A DNA stretch of 64,000 nucleotides, taken from Macrolepiota albuminosa. Taxonomy: Eukaryota > Basidiomycota > Agaricomycetes > Agaricales > Agaricaceae. The first letter of the stretch is position 1. Every line of letters begins with the position of its first letter. The notes beneath the pieces are model-generated. The model had not been told where the DNA came from, ran no database searches, and was given only the letters and a program-made list of their open reading frames with translations. Made by a program: the position numbers and the translations under genes. Below, piece after piece: positions 33,258 to 41,639 of the stretch. The DNA lies in NCBI GenBank assembly GCA_027475525.1, contig JAMWFC010000130.1, positions 583,641 through 647,640 on the forward strand, in the 5' to 3' direction.

Positions 33258-36200
33258 ATGATCGCCGACGCGGCGCCGGGTGGCGTGTGTTTGTGGTTGT
33301 TTACACCACTGGCGGAGCTGGGAGATTGTTTTTTTTCTTTCTTTCCTCAGTCCCAATACACGTCGTCTACGTGTTGCTTTAGAATGGCCTATTGGGGGCC
33401 GCAAAAAAGTGATCAGAGCCGGCAAGGCTCTAGTGGAGGGGGGAGACCCCCGAATATACAGCCGTCATCTCAGTTGTCCCATTTTCAGAGGCAGCCGCCA
33501 TATCCGGCGGCGAGTCAGTTGCAGTCAGCGGGCGTGGCCTACCCGGGCCGCGAGGAGCCGCTTCCTTACCAAACGCCCCTCCACTCGCAAGAGATGGAGG
33601 TCGATGATGATGGGCGCTATGGGCGCCCGGAGGATAGGTACTATCAGGAACCGCCCTCACGCTCGTCTGCGTCGTATCCGACGTATGCAGGTGTGGTGAC
33701 GGGGCCGCCGTCAGTTCCATGGGCTCATCGGCCCGCAGCAGAGTCGTATGAGGAGCCTGCGCCACAAGCGCAGAGTGTAGTTGGGTCAGATAGGTTGTTG
33801 GGCAGACTGGAAGCAGCGGGACAGCCAGTCCCTGCAACTGCGTCCTTTCTGCAGGACAGTTTGGCCGTGATGGTGATGGAGGGATTGCTCGACCAGATCG
33901 AGCTGATGAAGAGGCAGCGCGTCGCAGCGCTGGAGCAGATCGAGCGCGCGTCTAAGCGCAAAATCGCCACGAGTGAGGAATCGACCGCTGAGGTCAAGAG
34001 GGCGAGATATCAGCCCAGTCGACCGGTCGCTCCTCCACAGGCAAGGATGCCGTCGGAAGCGCAATTCGCGCGCCATGAGCAGCCTCTTCAGCCCGTGGCT
34101 TCGTCATCGCGGTTACCCGAGTCGGGCTCGCAGGCCTCGTCAGAGTCGCTGGCTGCCGTCAGTGAACCCTTGGCAGGTCTGTCCTTGGGTCAGCGGGAAG
34201 CCGCATCATCTCGGGCCCCACCTAGGGGGTCCAAACCCGTCGCTGTGGCGCCAAGAGCGCCCGTTACTGTTACTCCTCGCGCTGGGCCTGGAGGGAATAC
34301 TCTGGCGCGAAATGCGCCTGCTCCTCCGGTGGCTCAGCCACAACCCGAATCGGCCGCCCTGACCAAGTCGGGGCCGTCTCGTCAGCGTCGCGGCCGCAAG
34401 CCGCCCCTCGATGCCTCCAAATTGGAGGTTATACTCTTTCCTGCTGGCATTCCCGCACGAGCGGGAGAAGTCCAGATGTTGTTTATGCTGCCGGTGTTTG
34501 TACCGGCCCCACCAGCAAAGTACCCCGTGGTCGTCTTGACCCCAGACCCCCGTACGCCGGAGCAGTATGATGGTCTGGTGGCGACCTCGAGGGGGAAGAC
34601 TAGGCCCGATAAGGGCAAGAAACCAGTACCGTCCCTGTCCGACGAGAGCGACTATGGGGAGTCGAGCTCGGAGCAGGAGGAGGACGGGGAGGAGGGGGAA
34701 TCGGCCGCAGACCGATTCCAACGAGTAGCGCGCAATAAGCGCATTGCAAAGAAGAAGGCGGTCCACGCCAAGGAGCTAAAGGCCCAGAAGGCGAGGGCCG
34801 AGGATGAGTGTTCGGGGAGGATCCCCGATGGCTTGGGGGTGAAGGTGTGGGGTCCGCTCGATATCGAGCGAATGAACTCGTGCTTTAGAGGAGCACTCAG
34901 CCATTGCACCTATTATTCGTATGCCACGAATACGGTGTTGATGGGAGCTGACGCCAATAGAGCGGCGTCATACGAATATTCCTCTGGCCATCCTGCCCAC
35001 ATACCGGGCACGATTGTTTACAAGCACGCCCCACGCGGTCTTCCCCGCACTCCTCTAGAGCTGGACCGGCTCTATAAGTATTACGCCAATGTACACGTCC
35101 CGCGTCGCGACAGAATCGTCGCGTATATGCTGATCACAGAGCTCCAGATGTTCGCGCAGCGAACAGTGGAGGCTCTGCACGACCGAACCATGCAGCTCCT
35201 GATGAAGGAGCCTAGGTACCAAGACCTCGTCAACCCGATGCAGGGCCCTGACGACCTCGCTCTTGTCGAGCGACGACACATTCCGGGGCGCTTTTTGCGC
35301 ACGAAAGACGATGGCACCACGGCGCTGCGCGTAATGCGCGCTCAGGATCCAGCCACACCGTTCGACTTGGACCAACTGGCGCAGTACGCGCTGGTCTTTG
35401 GTCGACCTGGGCTGGAGAATACCTATCAAGGTATCGCCGTGGATCATGCCTACCGCATGCACTGGCGGACCCTCTTTGGGTTCGCCTTATGTCGAGCATT
35501 GTGCGCTAACAGCGCAGCCAAGCCGGTGATCGTACGGCGCATGACCCTCGTCGTGGCCCGACCAGGGCTTTACCGAGAGGCGATTGCCTCGTATGACGCC
35601 ATGTTTCCCGAGCAGCCATTTGAGCCCCAACGTGGGCCGCAGCTCGAAATTCATCAAGTTCACGTGCCCGACGACCATGCACGGAACTTCTCCGACGACG
35701 ACGCGTTACGCGTCTTGTTACACAACCGGATTCCGCTGGAATGGGTGGACCACGCGTACACGTACGGCGTAGTCTTCCTGGAACAGCAGTTCCACTCCCC
35801 CACGATGTCTATGGACATCTTTAAGCAGGTTGATGACGAGCGTATGGAGCGCCTCTCCAAGTATGGCACCCCCGCCGCAATCCCGCAATGGGATGGATGG
35901 CGGGAGATGACTGAAGACGATCACTATCGTCTGATGTTCAAGCACCACGAGGAGAGCAAGCTCCCGGAAAATCCTGAGGCCAACGGCCTCTATTACTTGA
36001 TTGGCATGGACCCGAATCGGGTCAATCTCCTAAAACGCTCGGCAGCGCATGACCTGCCAGCAGCAGACATGGACCCAGGCCGGGTCAATCTCCTGTCACG
36101 CACGGCAGATCATGGTACGCTTACCACCACCGCTTCAGCGATTAACGTCGCACTAACAGAGCCTATGGTGGTAGACACGCCTGCAGCCGAGGGGCCTATA

Positions 36201-36317
36201 ACCCCACCGAGGACGGAATCGGCGCCTCCCCCTCCCGCGATTAACGTCGCACTGGAGGAGGAGGCAATGGTGACTGAGACGGGCGCTGTCGCGGGAGCAT
36301 CGTCATCCGGGTCCTAG
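33258..36317 (+). CDS. ORF3 of element B, large protein of unknown function
   Basis: The frame is open from 33258 (1019 aa); a more likely start is the ATG at 33384 (MAYWGPQKS). Just upstream, a pyrimidine tract with CAG (33347) and then CTTTAG directly before that ATG looks like a splice acceptor, so ORF3 may come from a spliced mRNA. The N-terminal ~200 residues are Q/P/S/Y-rich. Basic clusters (KRKIA, KRARY, RQRRGRKP) suggest nuclear entry. An acidic and lysine-rich linker (YGESSSEQEEDGEEGE, KKKAVHAKELKAQK) precedes a globular, predicted-helical domain, about residues 530-890. The C-terminus has paired repeats (DPNRVNLL/DPGRVNLL; two AINVAL). No transmembrane span or signal peptide beyond a short hydrophobic run in the longer start, so not envelope-like. 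I recognise no family. Confidence 0.8.
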   Translation: MIADAAPGGVCLWLFTPLAELGDCFFSFFPQSQYTSSTCCFRMAYWGPQKSDQSRQGSSGGGRPPNIQPSSQLSHFQRQPPYPAASQLQSAGVAYPGREEPLPYQTPLHSQEMEVDDDGRYGRPEDRYYQEPPSRSSASYPTYAGVVTGPPSVPWAHRPAAESYEEPAPQAQSVVGSDRLLGRLEAAGQPVPATASFLQDSLAVMVMEGLLDQIELMKRQRVAALEQIERASKRKIATSEESTAEVKRARYQPSRPVAPPQARMPSEAQFARHEQPLQPVASSSRLPESGSQASSESLAAVSEPLAGLSLGQREAASSRAPPRGSKPVAVAPRAPVTVTPRAGPGGNTLARNAPAPPVAQPQPESAALTKSGPSRQRRGRKPPLDASKLEVILFPAGIPARAGEVQMLFMLPVFVPAPPAKYPVVVLTPDPRTPEQYDGLVATSRGKTRPDKGKKPVPSLSDESDYGESSSEQEEDGEEGESAADRFQRVARNKRIAKKKAVHAKELKAQKARAEDECSGRIPDGLGVKVWGPLDIERMNSCFRGALSHCTYYSYATNTVLMGADANRAASYEYSSGHPAHIPGTIVYKHAPRGLPRTPLELDRLYKYYANVHVPRRDRIVAYMLITELQMFAQRTVEALHDRTMQLLMKEPRYQDLVNPMQGPDDLALVERRHIPGRFLRTKDDGTTALRVMRAQDPATPFDLDQLAQYALVFGRPGLENTYQGIAVDHAYRMHWRTLFGFALCRALCANSAAKPVIVRRMTLVVARPGLYREAIASYDAMFPEQPFEPQRGPQLEIHQVHVPDDHARNFSDDDALRVLLHNRIPLEWVDHAYTYGVVFLEQQFHSPTMSMDIFKQVDDERMERLSKYGTPAAIPQWDGWREMTEDDHYRLMFKHHEESKLPENPEANGLYYLIGMDPNRVNLLKRSAAHDLPAADMDPGRVNLLSRTADHGTLTTTASAINVALTEPMVVDTPAAEGPITPPRTESAPPPPAINVALEEEAMVTETGAVAGASSSGS

Positions 36318-36594
36318 ACCCTTGTATACAATTTTGTATGTACCTCTGAGTATTTGACTCGAGCCATTCCAGCTGATACGCACTTTAGAGTCGCGTGTAG
36401 ATACAGCGGACCCAGAGGAGGGGTCATTTTTCTTGTTTTTTATACTTTTATTATATACACCGTTGACTACCTACTGCTGGCGTCCCCTGCGCCTGTGTCT
36501 GATAAGGACTGCTGTCTCTTGTGTCCGGCCGACATATCTTCATTGCGCATGAGTACTAACGCCTCTCAGCCACGCAACACGCGTGCATCCATCC

Positions 36595-36678
36595 GTTATT
36601 GCACTACCGTGCATCTTTCATCGTTATTGCACTATCGTGCATCTCTCATCGTTATTGCACTACCGTGCATCGTTCATT
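36595..36678 (+). repeat. Three 28-bp tandem repeats with hairpin cores in element B 3' region
   Basis: The units start at 36595, 36623 and 36651. Each contains TGCACTAYCGTGCA, a 5-bp inverted repeat around a 4-nt loop. They lie between the ORF3 stop and the 3' LTR. Confidence 0.85.
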
Positions 36679-36729
36679 TCGTTCTACCTCCCGTGATCAA
36701 GACCGAGTATTCGGTCTCATTGGGGGGTA

Positions 36730-36905
36730 TGTAACGGAGTCATCCGTCTTACCATCAGCGTCAACGACGCTATAATCCTTTAGTAGAGTATTACGTAAGA
36801 TAACATCTTGTTTTCGCACTAAGTACTAGTCAAATCCGATATTGCGGTCTGATTTAGCACTGTGTGAAATACACAGATAGTTCTAGCTAGTAACCGCAGG
36901 TTACA
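36730..36905 (+). repeat. Element B 3' LTR
   Basis: 176 bp, identical by eye to 25412-25587. A short polypurine run (TGGGGGGTA, 36721-36729) precedes it. Confidence 0.95.
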
Positions 36906-37384
36906 CCTCTCTTTGACGGAGGCGACTCGCGGCCTGGAGCAGTGGGGGTGGAGGTGCAACGTTATCGTCCCGGGTTCGTGGGTGGAGACGGCGGCAGATG
37001 CAGGGGAGCCCCTCCCCTCATATGAGGAGCAAGTGGCCGCGGTGTTGTCGTCGATGAAGGCTGCGATGGGGGCTCCTCCGGCGGGCACGGAGTCGGGAGT
37101 GTCGAGGGAGGTGTCTGGTAGTGGGGCAGGGGCATCGGGGAGTACCGGGGGGCCTTCGAGGTTGTAGGGGTTTTTCTTGGTAGTTTTTTCTTCTTTTTTC
37201 TCTTTTTGTTGGACATTGTATCTAGTGTAACAGTAGCATGTATATAATCATCTGGAATTGTTTTCTTGGTAAGTGTAGAGGAGTAATAGGCAGGGAAAGG
37301 AAATGGGGGAACTTATGGGTGGGAGTTGAATCCCGGGTGAATCCAGAGGCAGGGGTTACGCCCTTGTAGGCCGTCTGTGGGGTT

Positions 37385-40300
37385 TCAGCCCCGGGGGGCG
37401 CGGGGCTTGCTGGGGTGGGCCCGGTGGAACTCCTGGAGCTTGTTGGGGGTGTTCTTCAGGTTTCCCAGGGGTTCCCAGGTGTCGTCTTCTGGTCCGTAGC
37501 TGGCCCATCGTACGAGGTAGTTTACTCACCCGCGAATGATTCGGGAGTCGAGAACATGGTCCATCTCATAATGATACTCGTCATCTACTTTGAGGGGTGG
37601 GGGCTGGTTGGGGCGTTGTCTTGGGAGCGGGTCCAGGGTGTGTTTTTCGAGGAGTCGGACGTGGAACACGGGGTGCAGCCCCTTGAGGCCCGGAGGGAGG
37701 TCAAGCCAGTAGGCGTGGGAGGATACTTTCCAGGCAATCTTGAAGGGGCTGAAGCGTTTGTGGTCGAGCTTTACTGAGGGGTGCCGGGTCCGGAGATTGC
37801 GTCGGTCAAGCCAGACTAGGGTCCCGGGGGGCCAGTCGGGCGTGTTCCTCCGCCAGGGGTTCGCATGCTTGGAGTAGGCCTTATTCGCGGTGTCAATTTC
37901 ACTCCGGAGGAATTTGTGGAGGTCTCAGAGGTCCTGGGCCGCTTCGTGGGCAGCATGGGCCAGGATGTCCCTGAGGGATAGGGTCAACCGGGGGTGGTAC
38001 CCCTTGTTTGCAAAGAAGGGGGACACCCTGGTGGCGGAGTGGGGGGTGTTGTTATAAGTGAACTCGGTGAGGGGGAGCTTGGCGCGCCAGTCGTCCTGGA
38101 GGTAATTGACGTAGATCCGGAGGTACTGTTCGAGGGTCTGGTTGACACGTTTGGTCTGGCCATCGGTCTCTGGGTGGTAGGTGGTTGACAGGTTGGTCCG
38201 GACGCTGAGAGCCTTGCACAGGGACGTCCAGAACTTCGAGACGAAGAGGGGGCCTCGGTCGGAGACGATGTCGTCAGGTAGTCCGTGCTTCGAGAACACG
38301 TATTCGAGGAAGAGCCGGGCAAATCTCGGGGCGTTGTCGGTGGTGTGGCATGGGACGAAGATGGCCTGCTTAGTGAGCCTGCAGACAATGACGAGGATGG
38401 CATCGTACCCTTCCAATTCTGGGAGCTCAACGATGTGGTCCATGGAGATGGATGACCACAGGCGCCTCCCCACGGGCAGGGGCTTAAGGAGTCCGTAGGG
38501 GCGGTGCCAGGGAACTTTGGCCCAGAGACAGGGTTCACATGCCCGGACGTACCGGGTGACATCCTTCTTCATTTCTGGCCAGAAGTAAGTGCGGGAGATA
38601 AGTTGGAGTGTCTTACGGATTCCCAGGTAGCCACAGAGCTTGTGGTCGTGGTGCTGTCGGAGGATGTCAAGGCGTACGTGCTTGAAGTCTGGGGCGTAGA
38701 TGCGGCCGTCCCGGAGGAGCAGTTTGTTATCTGGGGAGAGGGTGAAGGAGGGGTCGGGAGCTGGTCCGTCGGGGAAACTGTTCTGGGGGTCGTGCTGGGC
38801 GAAATAGTTGTCTCGGGGGGCGTCTCGAACCTCCCTCAGGATGCCTTCTTTGTTCAGGATCAGTACTGCGTTGAGGTGTTCGGGAAGGATCACCATGCGG
38901 TGGTTGAAGGCGTTTTGCTCGGCTTTGAAGGACTTCTTGGGGTAGATGTCAGGTCATTGGATGAGGGCGTCGGGCTTGGCTCTGAGTCGTCTGGGATGGT
39001 AGTGGATGGTGAAATCGTACTCTGAGAGGACCTTGGACCATTGAGCTTGTTGGCGGCTGAGGAGCTTGGTGGTCGTGAAGTACTGCAGGTTGTTGTAATC
39101 CGAGTAGACTTGGATCCGGTGCAGGGTGCCCTCGAGGTAGGCTCGCCATTGCTTGAAGGCTTCGACAATCGCGAGGAGTTCCTTGTCGTAGATGTCGTAA
39201 TTGAGCTCAGCCGGGATCATTGATCAGGTGTAGAAAGCCACAGGGCGGAGTTCCTGGTTGTCCAGTCCCATCTGCGAGAGGATACCCATGATGGCGTAGT
39301 CGGAGGCGTCGCATTCCAGGACAACCGGGAGGGTGGGGTCGTAGTGCCAGAGGATTGGGGCTGAAGTGAAAACTTCCTTGAGTAAAGTGAACGCACTTTG
39401 GCACTTACTGTCCCACCCCCAGGGGGTGTCCTTTCGGGTTAGCCGGTTGAGGGACTTGGTGATACCGGAGTAGTTGTCGATGAAGCGTTGGTAGAAGTTT
39501 GCAAACCCGAGGAAGGATTGCACTTCCTTGACGTTCTTCGGAGGCGGCCAATTGAGGATCGCTTCGACTTTTGCGGGGTCCATGCGAACTCCGTCCAGGG
39601 TGACGATAACGCCGAGGTATTTGACTTCTGTAGTGTGGAATGAGCACTTCTCCGGTTTCACGTGTAGGTTGTGACTTCAGAGTCGTTCGAGAACTTGTCG
39701 GACATGGATTCGGTGTTTGTCGAGGGAGTCCGAATAGATCAGGATGTCGTCCAGGTAGACAATGATGAAGATGTCATTCATATCGTGGAAGATGTCATTC
39801 ATAAAGTACTGGAAGGTTGCGGGGGAGTTAGTCATTCCGAATGGCATTACCAGATACTCAAAGAGGCCGTAACAGGTGCGGAAGGCCGTTTTCCATTCAT
39901 GTCTCGGGGCGATCCGGACGTTGTTGTAGCCAGATCGGAGGTCGATCTTTGAGTAAACCTTGGCTTTGCTGAGTCGGTTGACAAGGTCTCCAATGAGGGG
40001 TAGGGGATACCGGTTCTTCTTGGTGATTTTGTTCAAGCCCCGGTAGTTGACGCAGAGGCGGAGGGATCCGTCCTTCTTTTTGGCAAAGAGAACCAGTGCG
40101 CCGGCCGCGGAGATCGAGGTGCGAATAAAACCCTTACCGAGCATGTCGTCGAGGTAGTCTTTGAGTGCCCGGAGTTCGACCTCGGACATGTTGTAGACCT
40201 TGCTGAGCGGGGGATTCGCGCTGTCCTCGAGGTCAATCTTGTGGTCGTATGGCCGATGCGGAGGGAGGTCCTTGGCGCTACCTTTGGAGAAGACGTCAGC

Positions 40301-40402
40301 AAACTTGTGATACTCGGGGGGAACAACTTCGGTGAGGAGTTGGTCTTCAGTCTTAGCGTCGGGGCTGGTGCTTTCGGCCTGGAGGTGTTCCTCGGGTAGC
40401 AT
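37385..40402 (-). pseudogene. RT, RNase H, integrase and chromodomain of element A
   Basis: RT at 40402-39680 has LSKVYNMSEVEL, KKKDGSLRLCVNYRGLN and the active site IVYLDDILIYS. RT thumb and RNase H start follow (LPVVLECDASDYAI, then [20 protein letters not shown]). The integrase zinc domain (HDHKLCGYLGIRKT ... CEPCLWAK) and catalytic core (SMDHIVELP, VSDRGPLFVS, YHPETDGQTKRVNQ) lie at 38800-37930. A linker follows, then a chromodomain ([24 protein letters not shown]) ending near 37400. In-frame stops occur between these blocks, for example after AAQDL (37925) and within the chromodomain at RIIRG. Catalytic residues that I can see are kept, so decay is moderate. Confidence 0.9.
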
Positions 40403-40449
40403 CGGGGATACCTTGAGCTGGTAGGCCGGGGTGCCGTCCTGGAGAATTC

Positions 40450-41450
40450 GTGCGAAGGGGGTGCAGCCGATGATCTTGATGTCTGGGGTTCCAGATGAGC
40501 CAGGGGGGTCGTCGGGTTTGGAGCTGGGCCTGGGGAGCCGGTGGTTCCGGGCGGGGTAGTGAGGCCCCTTGTAACGGTTTTGAGGGACGTTGGGGGGGGG
40601 AACTTGATGGGTTCTCCTCGGGGAGTTTTGGGGCGTTCTGGGTCTTCCGGGTCCTGCAGGTAGAGGTAGATGGCAGCGGCGAGGCGGGCCCCCGGGTAAG
40701 GGAAGGTCATGGTGAGATCTTCCCAGCGGATGTCAGGGTTCACCTCTTGGAGCCAAGGGAGGCCTAGGACAATGGGGGTCGTTTCGGAGAGTCGCGTGAC
40801 CAGGAAGTCGGCCGGGAATGTCAGGTCGTTGTCAAGCGTTATGGTGGTGGAGTGTCCCTTCGTGATAAGTCCAGCGGTGGTGTCGTTCCCATCGAAGAGC
40901 CGGAGCCTGAGAGGTTTGTCGAGCTGGGTGTGAAGAAGGTCGAGGCGGTCGCTGATGAACATTCTGGTGGCTCCGCTATCGATGAGGGTGGGAAGGCATT
41001 CGGTGGCGGTGCCGAGGCGGACATGGATCACGAAGGAGTGGATGGCCCGGGAGCGGAGGCCGGGGGGCTCCTCAGGACCCGTTGGAGGGGGCGGGGGTTC
41101 GAAGGGGATTGCTTCTTGGGTTGTGTCTCGGTCAAGGGCAAGCGTGAGAGTCCTCCAGTCGATTCGGGGATTGGTGGCACGCAGCCATGGGAGCCCAAGG
41201 ACAAGGGGGGCAGCGGCGTGGAGCCTGGTGACCAGGAGCCAGAGTGTCTGATGATGGCTGGAGGCAAAGGTCACGGGCATTTGTACGAAGTGGGTGATGT
41301 CGCTGGCGGAGGAGGAGTTACCGTCGAAGAGTCAGAGATGGATGGGGGTAGGAAGCCTTTGAGGAGGCTGGGGGGCAAGGGCCGCCCAGGCTTCGTCGAT
41401 GAAGTTGTTGGTGGCGCTGCTATCAATGAGGGTGTTGACCGGCTCCGGGG
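40450..41450 (-). pseudogene. Two tandem retropepsin-like domains of element A
   Basis: The first domain has LIDSSATNNFID (about 41437-41402) and closes with LVLGLPWLRATNPRIDW. The second has LIDSGATRMFIS (about 40993-40951), LFDGNDTTAG and IVLGLPWLQEVNPDIRW. They are homologous to each other: both pair a D-S-x-A-T motif with LFDGN and VLGLPWL blocks. The upstream copy reads DSS, not the DSG normal for an active site. Retropepsins work as dimers, so a tandem pair could act as a built-in dimer, with one half altered. A TGA interrupts the first domain after PTPIHL. Confidence 0.82.
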
Positions 41451-41639
41451 AGGAGGCGAGGGTAGTACGAAGGAGGAGGGACTGTGGGGAGTGCAAAGGG
41501 AGGTGGGTCAGGAGGGTGTCCGAGGATTGTTGGGCCGTGGCGCGAAGATGGGAAACCGGGGTGGAGAAGACGACGGGGTCTGGACCGCGATTCAGAATGT
41601 CTTCTGTTTCTAAATCGCTGGGTCATTTTCTGTGAATCG

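Larger units (their letters stand above)
25412..36905 (+). mobile_element. Young, intact Ty3/Gypsy element B with chromodomain and third ORF
   Basis: The 176-bp LTRs (TGTAACGG...GGTTACA) at 25412-25587 and 36730-36905 look identical. The target duplication is CCTCT (25407-25411 and 36906-36910). Three long open frames on the plus strand have no unexplained break: Gag-protease, Pol and a large ORF3. Identical LTRs mean very recent insertion, so this is likely an active family. Confidence 0.95.
23772..37167 (+). pseudogene. Opposite-strand accessory gene of element A (Cys cluster, coiled coil), split by element B
   Basis: The coding blocks run on the plus strand, opposite to gag-pol. Near 23830-24024 is MGAKFEVL ... 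FLATWEEYDAHW. At 24130-24413 is a P/S-rich part, followed by VPMVQRISQAQVTAEQF. At 24413-24634 is a cysteine cluster (CARRGVSC, then MCVVCRLCHERC). At 24705-25270 is a charged segment with a long coiled coil (QREREQ-like heptads around residues 95-170). An intron follows (GTGAGT at 25271 to TTAG at 25321), then WAWEHRLLL to 25411. Element B cuts the next codon. Dropping B and one CCTCT copy, the frame resumes at 36911 (TEATRGLEQWGW) and stops at 37167. One or two stops lie upstream, so it is decayed. Transcription would start by the 3' LTR. Function unknown; DNA or RNA binding is a guess from the Cys cluster. Confidence 0.65.

Noticed and set aside
33258..36317. ORF3 of element B as an envelope gene
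   Set aside because: No convincing signal peptide, transmembrane anchor or glycoprotein-like cysteine pattern; the short hydrophobic run is in the part before the likely true start.
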